Positions 1 to 11,125 of a stretch of DNA of 64,000 nt are shown in pieces. The DNA is from Epiperipatus broadwayi (taxonomy: Eukaryota; Onychophora; Udeonychophora; Euonychophora; Peripatidae). How positions within the stretch are numbered: position 1 is the stretch's first letter; every line of letters begins with the position of its first letter. Below the pieces are notes generated by a model. It was not told the origin of the DNA. It did not search any database and saw nothing but the letters and a program-made list of their open reading frames with translations. The stretch lies in contig JAQFVV010000031.1 in the NCBI GenBank assembly GCA_028023455.1, positions 8,672,093-8,736,092 of the forward strand. The letters run 5' to 3'. The position numbers and the translations under genes were made by a program.

Positions 1-1393
1 ATTAGTTTTCTTCTTCTATACATGACTCTGATAATAGAAGCAACATGTTTATGTAATCACATGTTTTTTTTAATTTCAAATAAAATAATTCATACTCCAA
101 TATTTTATTTTACTGTGCATATTTGTCAAAAAGCTGCTGAAAAAAAATTAAAAGAATGAGGAGTTTTGTTTTTGATTATCATATAAAGCAGAATAATCAA
201 TAATGAGTTGTTTAGAACTGGATTTAGAATGGGAGTTTCATCTCAGACATTATTGCATATTAATGCACCCATTTTTATGCAACCATCCTACCATAGACAA
301 CTTAGAAATAAAAGTCAAAGGATTTACCTTAGAATGTCAAGCTTAGCTATGTAACAAGAAACATTATGAAATAAATCATAAAACTAATAATTCTAATAAT
401 GGCAAAGCAAAAGTTAATTAGTGATATTAAGAAAAATAAGTGCTTTAATTTTAATTCTATTTTTTTTTCTAATTATAGATACTTGAAAAATTTAATATAA
501 TGTGAACTACGATTCTTCCAATATTTCATATTGATATAGATGATTTTATTAAAATTATCTCATAGAGAAAGAATGTTTAATCAAACATAATATGATTGCT
601 TTTTAAAGAGCAGTTCATCTAATAAATAGAGATAAAAAATTTGTGGGTTCACTGGACTAATTAATTTGGTAAGTTCTATTTATAAAATTTCTATATATAT
701 TAATGGACTAGTGATATTAAAACATAGTTAACATAATGCTAGCTGTGCCTAATTTTTATAAGATGTTTGTTATCAATATTATAAAAGACCAATCTTTTAT
801 TGTAGACATTAAACAAACACATTATCCAAAACAGTATCATTTTAAAGATTATTTAGGAGTTAGGACATATGACAATTCTTATTTAAAAAGGCTTAAAGTT
901 GCAATTTTTTAAAATATTTATAGAGTAGTAACATCAGGATTAAAATGATAACTTCATAAAAATAAGTCATATTATAATATATTGGCACATTATTTTGTGA
1001 TTATTCTTTTGAATTATTTTCTAATTGTAAAAAAAATATCAAGATCTATTAAACCATGTATTTGACAATTTGGATGTGCAAGCTGGTTTTTTGGAAAGAT
1101 ATAAAATTACCTGTTAACCACAAGAAAATATACTTTCTGGTTCACTAATATGAAGGGTTCAACAAAATGATAAATCTCAAATAATTCAGATGGGAGTTCT
1201 ATTATTGGGAATTTAATTAAAAAAGAGTATGATTTTTCTATTTCGAAAAATAATAAACTAAACTGAAAGCTTTACTAATAATATAAAAAAATAAAATAAA
1301 AAACTTCAGAAAGTAATTCTATAATTATTTGCAATTCAGAATTATTTTAGATTTTTTAGCACATTGAAAGTAAAATATAAATTTCTGTCAAGC
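1..1393. other. Unassigned AT-rich DNA
   Basis: AT-rich sequence with short homopolymer runs and stop codons in every frame. I see no gene, repeat boundary or recognisable motif. Confidence 0.6.
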
Positions 1394-1490
1394 GTTGGTG
1401 GCCGAGAGGTCAGCACAGCGGCATTACAAGCAGTTGTCCCGGGTTTGCGGGTTCACTTCCTGGCTGCTGCTTTGACACACATATATATAT
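1394..1490 (+). mobile_element. tRNA-derived SINE (head region)
   Basis: The segment is far richer in G+C than its surroundings and resembles a degenerate Leu/Ser-type tRNA. TGGCCGAGAGG near 1399 fits the RNA polymerase III A box, and GGTTCACTTCC near 1449 is a B box with two mismatches. Their spacing is close to that in a tRNA gene. It then runs into a short (AC/AT) tail. A tRNA pseudogene is the alternative; the absence of a clean acceptor stem favours a SINE head. Box matching was done by eye. Confidence 0.6.
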
Positions 1491-2529
1491 AGTGAAATTA
1501 TAATAAAAGGCACATTTTAGACCACAATATTGATATATGACTAGATGATTAAATATATTGATTGATCTTTGAATAATGACGCAAAAGTAGATATGGTTTT
1601 TAATAATATATACGTACTCCATGTTACATGGAATTTGACGTAAGATCTAAACTTAATGAAATTGAAATAGTTTTTGTATAATGTTAAAAACTGAAATTTT
1701 GCAAATATTAATAAGATAACTAAAGTGAGTTTAAAATATGATGTTAATACCTCAATTTGGGTATCTAATATTAAGAATGCTTTTATTGATCTAATTCAGA
1801 AAAATAAAGACTATAAAAGCATTAGCTGCAATAATTGTGGAATATGCTCAGCTATGTTAAAAGTAAACATAACTTTCTTAAAAAAATTGCAAATGCTAAC
1901 TTTAAAACACTTGCAAATATTTTTTTAACTATATGTAAAAATATATATAATAATTTACTTTCTTAAATTTTTATCTAGAATTATTATTTAATATTTATTA
2001 AGAGCTATAAATAATTCAAAATAAAACTTATTAGTAGATTTGTTAGAATAATATAAAAAAGAGAAGTTATTGGGAGTATAAAATCAACTCCTTCCTAGTA
2101 GTCTTGACTTCTAAATTCAGTTTCATTTATCCAGAGATTGAAAACTAATTAATTTCTAATTTTATATTTTTTTAAATACTTCTTTTATATATTTTAAGAT
2201 GTTTTTTTTTTGTTTTGTTTTGACCAAAATACATATTCATTATAGACACACGTTTATGTATGTGCTTTATAATTTTTTTTCAAGTATATATACTAAGTCA
2301 CTCAGGTTTCATATCCCATAATAACGTTTAACTGTTTCAAGACAACTTCAGATTCATCTCAGAATAGTAATAGCTCTTAACATTGTGGTACACAAGATAA
2401 CTTACAAAGCATTTGAATAGCCTTTATTCTTAAATTTTTATTTCAATCTCGCAATAAATGCTTCCAAGTTATGGGCAAAGATTGCAAACTTTAATTTTCA
2501 TTTTTGTTAATAGATGACAGAAAGTATTT
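1491..2529. other. Unassigned AT-rich DNA
   Basis: No gene or repeat family recognised. A 67-codon open frame at 1725-1928 has no recognisable domain and is probably chance. Confidence 0.55.
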
Positions 2530-2530
2530 A

Positions 2531-2568
<38 letters not shown>
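2530..2568. repeat. (TA)n(TG)n microsatellite
   Basis: A compound dinucleotide tract that directly abuts the 5' truncation point of the CR1-like LINE fragment downstream. Confidence 0.95.
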
Positions 2569-3335
2569 TTGGTAGATTGCAGTTTATGGATAATAAAAGA
2601 ATAGCCAAAATAGTATTTAATTGGGTTACGAGTAAAGAACAGGTAGCAAGATGGGTGAAAAAGATAATGTGGTATGCAAAAGATTTGGATAAGGAATTTG
2701 TATCAATATATTTGTACAAAAGGGTGTGGGGGGGTGATTGTGTTAGAAAGATTGTTGAGTGCTATAGTGGTAAAGAATAAGATAAAAGAATAGAATCATT
2801 AATAGAGAATAGGGAGTTAGGGAGATGGAGAATTAGTATGGAGAGTAAAAAGAGTTTAAATATATCTAGAAGTAAACAGAACATCAAGTGTGAGTTAATG
2901 TATGATAATAGTAAGGAAAGTAGTTTATTGTTTAAGACTTGAACGGGGTCTTTAGCAACAAGAGAATATACATGTAAATGGAGAAATATGGGTGATATAG
3001 TCTGTAAATTGTGTAAGGAAGAAATAGAAAATATTAGGCATCTGTTAATTGAATGTAAATGCTTGGAAACAGAAAATGAAGTTATGGAAGAATAAATATG
3101 AAAAAGTGATTATACAGAAAGTGGGTTATTGGTTTTTATGCTGGGTTTGGGAAAAGATAAGGGGATTTAGATATAAAGGCCATAGAGTTGACAAAAATTA
3201 TGTTGTGGAAATGGGATGGAGCAGAATATGGTGAAACATGGAGTGGGGAATAGAAGGTAAAGTGGCTAACAGGTTTCTCTGAACATAGTTGCTGAGAGAT
3301 TCCTGATTCCATTTAAGGAGAAGTCACAGTGCATC
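2569..3335 (+). pseudogene. CR1/L2-like LINE, 3' end of ORF2 (5'-truncated)
   Basis: The frame opening at 2569 matches, residue for residue over long stretches, the C-terminal part of ORF2 of the minus-strand LINE at 12,541-17,645 (for example FGRLQFMD, RIAKIVFNWV, KDLDKEF, IVECYSGKE). The reading frame is broken by a stop after the GKE segment (near 2780) and further stops. Around 3010-3060 a CKLCKEE...RHLLIEC pattern gives a C-x2-C...H-x4-C zinc-binding motif of the kind found at the C terminus of LINE ORF2 proteins. The 3' UTR runs to an AAGGAGAAGTCAC...GCATCACAT terminus shared with the copies at 12.55 and 59.1 kb. This is a dead, 5'-truncated insertion with no reverse transcriptase core. 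Confidence 0.85.
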
Positions 3336-3339
3336 ACAT

Positions 3340-3530
3340 AGATTATAGGAGCATACCAATAGCTCAAACAAGCTCTTATTTAATAAGTGCGGTAAGAGAA
3401 AATATTTAAAATCTCTATCTAGAATATTATTATCCCCAGCCCAATTTTCGATAGAGATTTTAAATATTTTCTCTTACAGCACTTATTAATTTGAGATGTT
3501 GGTATGCTCCCTATATTACATATTTTTAAA
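3340..3530. mobile_element. Small inverted-repeat element (MITE-like)
   Basis: The left arm (about 3348-3422) and right arm (about 3443-3520) are near-perfect reverse complements. They share GGAGCATACCAA at the outer ends and a longer block ending in TTTAAAATCTCTATC near the loop, with a short loop around 3423-3442. The left arm has a small extra segment. TATA-like flanks could be a target duplication but are not conclusive. It lies immediately after the LINE 3' end. No coding capacity. Confidence 0.6.
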
Positions 3531-5266
3531 TACAAACTTTTAAAAGCAATGTCATGTTATATATGACTTGCATTATTGATTATATATATAAAGAACTATA
3601 GTTTGAAGGTCAAATGTGAAGTTTCAGTTTTTTATAAATGGCTGCACTTAGTTTATATTTTATTTGTCGAGCAGAAATTTTGTAGAAATAAATTTTTAAT
3701 ATTGTTTTCTGATTATTTAAAAGTTTTTAAAAAATTCAATATGTATGTATGATGTTTTAAAAAAATTTAAACTTTTACCAATAAGAAAGGAAAAAAAAGT
3801 TATTAAAAAGCCCATCTTGATTTTTTTATTTCCTTATTAAATACATTTCTGACTTTTACAATTTTTTTTACTTTTTTTAGTTTATGTCAAAATTAACGTG
3901 TATAAAATTTGTTTAAAAAATATTTATATTTACAAAAAAAACATCGTTCAAAATAAAAGTTATATATGTAAATTAAATCTTACCAAGATGACCTCACTAT
4001 AAGTATGGAGCTTGGCTTTGTATATTAACTACTAATATTATTTTAATTTGTAGAATGATTGACTTGATATGTATGACAATATACAAAATAAGTGAGTATT
4101 ATTAAGTTTTAAAATGTTTTATTACAGCTGCATAAACTCTTTTAAGTCATTATATTAGATCATACTAATTTTCAATTTTCACATTTCTATTTCCTTGATT
4201 GTAAAAAGAAGCAAAAAAAAATATTTTCTTTCTGTGATTTTAAATTTTAAAAATATAAGTTTTATAGCATTAAATCGAAAACACTTTCACATGAGATACA
4301 AATTATTTTTAAAAAAAATTTTAATGATTTTTTTTTTAATTAGATAAGAATTTAAGCTATGCTTTAAACAAAAATAAATGTTTTTGCATAAATTTAATTA
4401 ACATTGTTTCCCAAATATTCTGAGTTAATTAAATAATGAATGATTATTTGTCAATTTAATAACAAATCAATTAGCTTATTTTTTTGTTATAGGAATTAGT
4501 CTACCGGGAAAAAATCAGATCACATTCGTAATTTATCAATATTAGTTTAGTCTAAAATAACCCATTTATTAACCAATTCCAAACACTCTTTTTTAAACTC
4601 TCTTGTGGTAGTTTCGATTATATTTGCAATATTTTATTTTTACAATTAAACTATCATCATCTACCATATTTTTATAATCTCTACATTCTTATTACAAGTA
4701 TAAGTTTATAAATGAAAGACATTCTAAAAGATATTTGAAGTTTGCAAATATATAAAAGAAATGCATTAAAGTGAAATATGTAAGAACAACAATAATTAGT
4801 TATTGGGGTATATTACTGATTAAAAAAAATTACTGAGTGAATTATTTTTGTTTCAATATGATTTTAAAATCAGGATTCAAGTATTATAAAATAATGAAAT
4901 TCTGTTTTAAAATTCAAAGTTGCAGTTTTTATAATTAAAATTTCACTAAAATTTCAGCACAGTCATTGATAAAAGTGTTGTTTTCTGAAAGTCAGAGTTT
5001 CTGCTTTAGCATAATTGCAGTACTATCTGATTTGTCACCTTAAAAACACACACATTCAAATAAAATATCATAGTAATCATTAGTCACATGATGTATGACT
5101 TCGTTTCCTTACTATTATAAGAAAACTAAGTCAAAAAAACCCTAAATGATTTTTAGGAAAAAAAATCTTGACTGCAGAATTTAGATAATGTAAGATTTCA
5201 ATCAAATAGACATTAGAAACAGACATATTTATTGCTCAGAATTGATTTGTAATTATCAGGAGGGGC

Positions 5267-5271
<5 letters not shown>
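3531..5271. other. Unassigned AT-rich DNA
   Basis: Long AT-rich stretch with many A/T homopolymers. I see no gene or repeat structure. Confidence 0.55.

Positions 5272-5350
<79 letters not shown>
5272..5350. repeat. (TA)n microsatellite
   Basis: Almost uninterrupted TA dinucleotides with one phase shift near 5306. Confidence 0.98.
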
Positions 5351-5352
<2 letters not shown>

Positions 5353-5594
5353 CTGCTACAAATGGATGTACATTAGAATCACATCTATTATAGAAATTGC
5401 TAATATAAATTGTCACCATGTATCTGAAAAAAAAAATATAAACTATATGCTATATGCTATAATGAAATGTTTTGGGCATTGAAAGTATATTTTCTATTGC
5501 TTAAGTTTCTCAATATTTGCAAATATGAAGAAATTAACAGCATTAACTGTAGTAAACTTTACTGGTTCTAAACAACATTTAAATAATTGTAATT

Positions 5595-6830
5595 GTATTG
5601 AGAAAAGTTATAGAAATGACAAATAATTATGAGTTGCCTAATTTTGGATTTGTAGATTATGAAAAGACATTTGATTCTATAAACATTTCTTCAGTGATTA
5701 AAGCATTGGGTCATCAAGATATACATCCAGGGTATTGCCATATTTTAAATAATATTTATAAAAGTGCATCAGCAACAATTAGATTACATAATGATACTAT
5801 GAAACTCAACATTGAGAAGGGTGTAAGACAGGGTGACTCCATATCTCCAAAACGTTTTACAGCAGTGCTGCAAGAAGCATTTTGTGGATTAAAATGGAAA
5901 GCTAAAAGAATCAAAGTAAATGGAGATTATTTAAGTCATTTATATTTTGAAGATGATGTAGTTGTTTTTGCAAATAATCATTTAAAGTTGTAGGAAATGT
6001 TGCAGGAGTTATCAGATGAAAGTAAGAAAGTAGGACTAAAACAAACATTAAAAAGACTATCTAGTTCATTTGCATATGCTTTGCATACTGTTTTGTTTCC
6101 CTTGCCCTATTTTTTCATTCTGCAGCTCACAGTACCACTATGAATATGAGGCAAAAGACCTCGAAAGCGCTTAGCGTGTAATAATTTCTGTGTATCGTTA
6201 TAGCTTCTCATTCAAGTGTGGCATATGCTTTGTTAATTTTGTATATTAAAAAGACTATAGTAGTGTTTAATGGATTTTCTCAAAATATGAAAATAAATAT
6301 TGATTGTGATAAGTTAGAAGAAGTTAACAGTTACAAATACCTTGGTCAGATTATTAATACAGATAGAAACATAATAGATGAAATTAATCATAGAATTAAA
6401 CTTGGTTACAGTGTTTTTGGTATAGAAATAACTTGATACTAAAGGGAAATATGCCTATGTGTTTGAAAAGGAATGTTTTTTAATAAATATGTTTTACTAG
6501 TTTTTACTTATGGATCTAAGACTTGAACACTTAATAGAAGAGTAATACAGAGACTTCATACCATTCAAAGAAGTATGGAGAGTTGCATGTTGGGAATAAC
6601 AAGAAGAGATCACAAACACAATGCTAAAATATATGATAATAAATGGACAATTGAAATCTTACACTGGATTCCAAGAGATTGTAAAGATCCAGAAAGAGAC
6701 AACATATGAGAAGGATGAATGGAATAAGAAAGTGTGCAGTTGGGGATCTGGAGAAGAGAAGCTAAAGATTGAAGAAGATGGATTGAACGTGGAAAGACAT
6801 TCATCCTGCAGTGGATTAATAATGGTTGAT
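5595..6830 (+). pseudogene. RTE-clade LINE fragment (RT and C-terminal region), interrupted
   Basis: An open frame from 5598 to 5993 encodes part of an RTE-type reverse transcriptase. It has a FVDYEKTFDS stretch (RT block with the first Asp), GVRQGDSISP, and FEDDVV at the catalytic position where the sister copy at 20.4-23.7 kb has FADDVV, so the catalytic box itself is altered. Homology resumes after a 184-bp insertion (6061-6244) with EEVNSYKYLGQIIN (6218-6436) and continues, out of frame, to the family's 3' end near 6830 (TGGTTGATGATGAAT). A TAG after the first block, several frameshifts and a deletion near 6610 show it is dead. The 5' half, including the endonuclease, is absent. Confidence 0.9.
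6061..6244 (+). mobile_element. 184-bp insertion with 14-bp target duplication (PLE-like 3' remnant)
   Basis: The 14-mer ATTAAAAAGACTAT occurs at 6047-6060 and again at 6245-6258, and RTE homology continues straight across the two copies, so the sequence between them is a later insertion. The insert contains a hairpin, GAGG/CCTC around 6157-6172, followed by GAAAGCGCTTAGCG. A similar hairpin plus GAAAGTGCTAAGC occurs 3' of the PLE endonuclease remnant near 54,385. That makes a PLE 3' fragment or PLE-mobilised short element likely. The boundaries are firm; the family assignment is tentative. Confidence 0.7.
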
Positions 6831-6859
6831 GATGAATTGTTGAAAGTGAAAATTAATTA

Positions 6860-7390
6860 AATATCTTTGTTTATAAACATATACTTCAGATTGATTCGGT
6901 TGTGGTTAATATTAACATTATATTATGACGATCAAATCACATTTACTTTCATTTCATTAGAAAATCATACCTAATGTTGTTGTAAAGACATCCAATAATT
7001 GTTGATTTTTTTTCTTGTAATTTGGTCATAGCAGATGTGTTCAGACCAAAATGTCAACACTAATACTAACAACAACTGTAGGTACACAGATGAATTGTGA
7101 ACAGATGTTAATAGTTTAGTTGTAAAAATCTTTGTTGTAATTTCACTTCACTGTATTAAAAATTATTAAAACTTTAAAATATTAAAAAAATATTCCATGT
7201 GTAGGTAATATGACATGCTACTATATAAGTAAACAAGTTTAGTGTAGATATTTAAATAAGATAAAAATAAGGAGTTGATATCTGTATTAGATACTCAAGT
7301 AGAATGATGTGATGAATGTAAAAAGGTGGATGGGAGAAACAATTATATATTAAACATCACATGATCACTACTCTTTATGCTTACACAGTT
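6860..7390. other. Unassigned AT-rich DNA
   Basis: No gene or repeat family recognised between the RTE fragment and the fold-back element. Confidence 0.55.
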
Positions 7391-7497
7391 TACACAGAGA
7401 CAAAACTCTTCATAGAGTAGTGCCACTCAGTGCAAGCCAGAATAATCAATGGATGCAAGAAGGTTTGTGCATAAAATCACTTTCTATTACCTACTCA

Positions 7498-7545
7498 TCC
7501 AATATCTCCAGACTAGTTTTTTGTAGACTTCATCAGTGAGGTATG
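7498..7545 (-). ncRNA. Hammerhead-ribozyme-like motif, family Y (degraded)
   Basis: Read on the minus strand, CTGATGA (7530-7536) is intact and is preceded by CCTCA of stem I. The stem II/GAAA segment has suffered a deletion relative to other family members. The ACTAGTC stem III/cleavage segment and TGGAG (stem I, 3' strand) remain. It is unlikely to be active. Confidence 0.45.
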
Positions 7546-7640
7546 TTGAAACTGAAAGTACTGCACCTAGATCTTAGGATCTAATGCAACTCTTCAGCAT
7601 GGGTTTGAGAATACGAGCACAGTCCTCTCAGATCTAAGAC

Positions 7641-7682
7641 TTCTCATTGATGAAAGCCATAAGCCAGAATTTAGTCTGGGGA
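7641..7682 (+). ncRNA. Hammerhead-ribozyme-like motif, family Y
   Basis: Stem I TTCTCA (7641-7646) pairs with TGGGGA (7677-7682), using two G-T wobbles. TTGATGA (7647-7653) stands in for CTGATGA. Stem II is AGCC-ATAA-GCC, and GAAT (7667-7670) replaces GAAA. TTAGTC supplies a minimal stem III and the cleavage-site C. The changed core positions suggest reduced or no activity. Confidence 0.5.
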
Positions 7683-7796
7683 TAATAGATGAATAGGCAC
7701 TAGGTAGAGATTTTATGCACAAATCTTCCTGCATCCATTGATCACTCTGGCTTGCACTGAGTGGTGCCACTGTATGGAGAGTTTTGCCTCTGTGTA

Positions 7797-10340
7797 GAAG
7801 CAATTATAATACTAAAAAGAACCACTATATAATTATATAATATGTGATTCCATTTGTACATATAATTATTAATAAAAACATATAATCTTGTGGATAAAAT
7901 AATTTTATATAATATTTGTTTATAAATTGAAAGTTGTACGATTCAAAATCACTAATAATTTGTATTAAAATGAAAAATGAAATGTTATTCATAAAACTCT
8001 AATTGATTTATAGTCTTTTTAACTACAGAAGAAGTATTTTAAACATTTTACTAAGAAAGATAAATGATAAATGTCAGAATAACTTCAGATTAGTCTTTCT
8101 GCATCAAATGTAGTCAGCTTATGAATATAGAATTAAAAATAAATGCCAATAAAACCAAGTTGTTAAAAAAGACTAGTAGACAGAAAAATAACACTGTTTT
8201 AAATCCTTAATATCAGTAATTACAAATGAAAATAACGGGAATATAGTTTATTAACAATGTTCTTTTAAAATCGTATTGATAGATTTATATTGACACTAAC
8301 AATATATATATTGTGACCTTCTGGTTTGGCACCAGAAATAATATGTATGATTGTATGGTATTATATCAGTATCATCTGATATTATATTACTTAAAAAAAA
8401 TGAAATAACGCAAAATGTAAAAAAAAAAAAAAATTATGATTTAAAACTATGATTAGAAGTATTTATAGGTGCAATTTAAAATTTATTAGATGTTTAGTGG
8501 CTTACTTTAGGGTATAATTAATGGTAGGATAGGGGGTGGCTTGTCATAAACATAGTCAGTTCAGTTTGAGTTGGTGCTAATTTGTTTTGTTTGTTCATAA
8601 ATAAATAGTTAGACTTGTTTTGGTGGTTCTCTAGTTCATTTGCTTTACACATTTTAATTTATAAAATAAACAGTGAAATATGTCTCACTCATCATCATTA
8701 AAATAGCCATTTAGTCATATCAATTCAGTGTCTAGAGTGCATTGTTAGTAAATATTCATGTATGTCAATATCATTATTCAACTTCATTTTTTCATTCATA
8801 TATTCCATTAAATCATTAAATATCACATTTCATACTCAAATATTTAATTTCATAAATAATAGTATTTAAAACCAGCTTAATTACATTTTGAGTGAATTAA
8901 TTGAGCACTGAACTAATGAATTATTAAGCAATAATTCTAATATAAAATATTTTATTTATTAAAGCAATTGTTATTAGTTTCTATTCTGTTGTTTTAAAAT
9001 TACAGAATATTTTATTTTTAATTCAATTTAATATTAATATTTTTTTTATTTATTTAAAAGACAGAATGATTTTTTTCCCCACTTATTTTTTTTTAATACA
9101 AAAGTTTCTTGAATAAATTAAGTCATGATTTCTGTCTGTTGATCTTTGAACTTTCAGATATTGTACTATTGGAAGAAAAAAAGTGTGATGTAGTCTTTTA
9201 AAAATCTATAAAAGGACAAATACTTCTACTTCTACTACTCTTCTCCAATACTACTCCTGTATTCCAGTCCTCCACTTCAACAGCTAACTACTAAATGCTA
9301 AAAAATCTTCCAATACTGTTTTATTTTAACAGAATATAATAGTATTTTTTTTTCTCTTCCAAAGTTCAAACTGAAAGTTTAAAATTTAATATTTGTTTAA
9401 AAATATGAATACTTAAACCACCAAGAGATACTCAACCTTATTCTCAGGCTGACTATTTAAATTCTCCAACAGTTGTCTGAAATACATGTAAGTGATGTTA
9501 TATTATTCAAGTTAAATTATTACTATTTAAGAAAATGAGAATGTGTGATAGGATTATAAATTTATTTCAATTAAATTTAAACTTATCAGGAAAGAGGAGA
9601 AGAATGTTTGTTTATTTCCTAAAATTCAGTTTCTTAAGTTTTAATCATATTATGAATGGAATAATTGCAACATGCATTGTTTATATATGGAAAAGGTGTG
9701 AACTTTTATTGAACATTTCCAGAACTCTATTTAATAAGTTTCATGCTAATTGTAAAAGAAAATTTAAAAATATACATAATAATTGTATAATTTTATCATC
9801 GTATTTATTAGAACAGTGGCATAATTCTTTCTACTTTTACCTACTGAAGGAAATACAAGATTGAATGTGCAAATGATTGGACTGTTGATATTTACATGTT
9901 TCCTAAAACTAATAAGAGAAATAAATTTTAAAATGGATAAATGTATATGTCTTCACTTTATTAAATGCATTTTAAATTCTAGGAATGAAATATGAAATAT
10001 TACTTTATACGTAGTGCATTGCCTAATTAATAAGTTTCTTAATACATAGCATCAACAGTAATTCATAGCTAACATCTAGAACATTGAATCTGTTATTCTA
10101 AATTAAAAGTAACATTATTTTGTTTTTCCTGCAGGAATGTGCCATTTTGTGTTTATATTTATCCTTGTACATTATAATTATTATCCTTATTATTCATTTG
10201 GAGACACGACAAGGAAAGTCATGTAAAAACTTTTAATAATCTTTTCATTTCAATTTAGAAGAAAGAAAAAAAATAACTTTATTATTATTTAATAGTATTT
10301 TAGATAGTTAGTGCTAATTTAAGAAATGTTTATTATATGT
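7797..10340. other. Unassigned AT-rich DNA
   Basis: No recognisable gene or repeat. A 109-codon open frame at 9535-9864 has no known motif, normal AT-driven composition and no support as a gene. Confidence 0.5.
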
Positions 10341-10811
10341 ATTATTAAATGTAAATATATTAAATTTAAGCATAAACAGATAATATTATAATAATGTGAA
10401 AGCTACATACCTTCAAACAGATACGCTTTTTAAAAATGCTTACGTGACAGCCAATCAGATGGAATAATGGCATCACATGGGACTCTAAATTCTAAAACAC
10501 GAGCCAGAACTATTAGAAAATGATGGTACCCATCTTAATCTATGCCTCAATTATATTTAAATAAGCCAAAATGCTTTAGTCTGGCTTATTTAAATATAAT
10601 TGAGGCATAGATTAAGATGGGTCCCATCTTTTTCTAATAGTTCTGGCTTGTGTTTTAAAATTTAGAGTCCCATGTGATGCCATTATTCCATCTGATTGGC
10701 TGTCACGTAAGCATTTTTAAAAAGCGTATCTGTTTGAAGGTGTTTAGCTTTCACGTTATTATAATATTATCTGTTTACGCTTAAATTTAATATATTTACA
10801 TTTATTAATAT
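10341..10811. repeat. Large near-perfect palindrome (~228-bp arms)
   Basis: The left arm 10341-10568 and right arm 10582-10811 are reverse complements with few mismatches and a 13-bp spacer (10569-10581). Shared blocks include CCAATCAGATGGAATAATGG and GTGACAGCC on the left, with their complements on the right. A third, direct and slightly diverged copy follows at 10925-11125. Transcribed, the arms would form one long hairpin. No coding potential; probably a fold-back or MITE-type element. Confidence 0.85.
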
Positions 10812-10924
10812 CATTTCATTAGATTTAAAATATTGCTTCATTGTAAATCGGATGATTTCACATTGTTAATTTATATATATAATATTTAGTGGATTAAATG
10901 TGAAGGTATTTAAGCTTCACACTC

Positions 10925-11125
10925 TTAGTTCAAAATGCTTTAGTCTGGCTTATTTTAATATAATTGAGGCATAGATTAAGATGGGTCCCATCTTTTTCTA
11001 ATGGTTCTGGCTTGTGTTTTAGAATTTAGAGTCCCCTGTGATGCCATTATTCCATCTGATTGGCTGTCACGCAAGCATTTTTAAAAAGTGTATCTGTTTG
11101 AAGGTGTTTAGCTTTCACATTATTA
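10925..11125 (+). repeat. Third, direct copy of the palindrome arm
   Basis: Repeats the right arm of the 10.3-10.8 kb palindrome in the same orientation, from AAAATGCTTTAGTCTGG through CATCTGATTGGCTGTCACG to TTTAGCTTTCAC. It has scattered substitutions and is shorter at its distal end. Confidence 0.85.

Larger units (their letters stand above)
7391..7796. mobile_element. Family Y fold-back repeat (inverted dimer)
   Basis: The left arm (7391-7545) and right arm (about 7641-7796) are diverged inverted copies of one unit. The outer ends are TACACAGAGACAAAAC and its near-complement GTTTTGCCTCTGTGTA. Both arms contain the block around CAATGGATGC and TGTGCATAAAATC. The loop (7546-7640) carries a one-sided piece with AGCATGGGTTTGAGA. 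Other copies of the same unit lie at 26,547-26,833, 54,940-55,145 and, more diverged, 45,890-46,080. Each arm contains a hammerhead-like motif. No ORF of note. Confidence 0.8.

Noticed and set aside
1394-1470. Functional tRNA gene
   Set aside because: The B box has two mismatches and no complete cloverleaf with a 7-bp acceptor stem is visible.
1410-1622. Minus-strand 70-codon frame
   Set aside because: Overlaps the tRNA-derived SINE head; antisense chance frame.
9535-9864. 109-codon open frame
   Set aside because: No motif or homology I can recognise; length is compatible with chance in AT-rich DNA.
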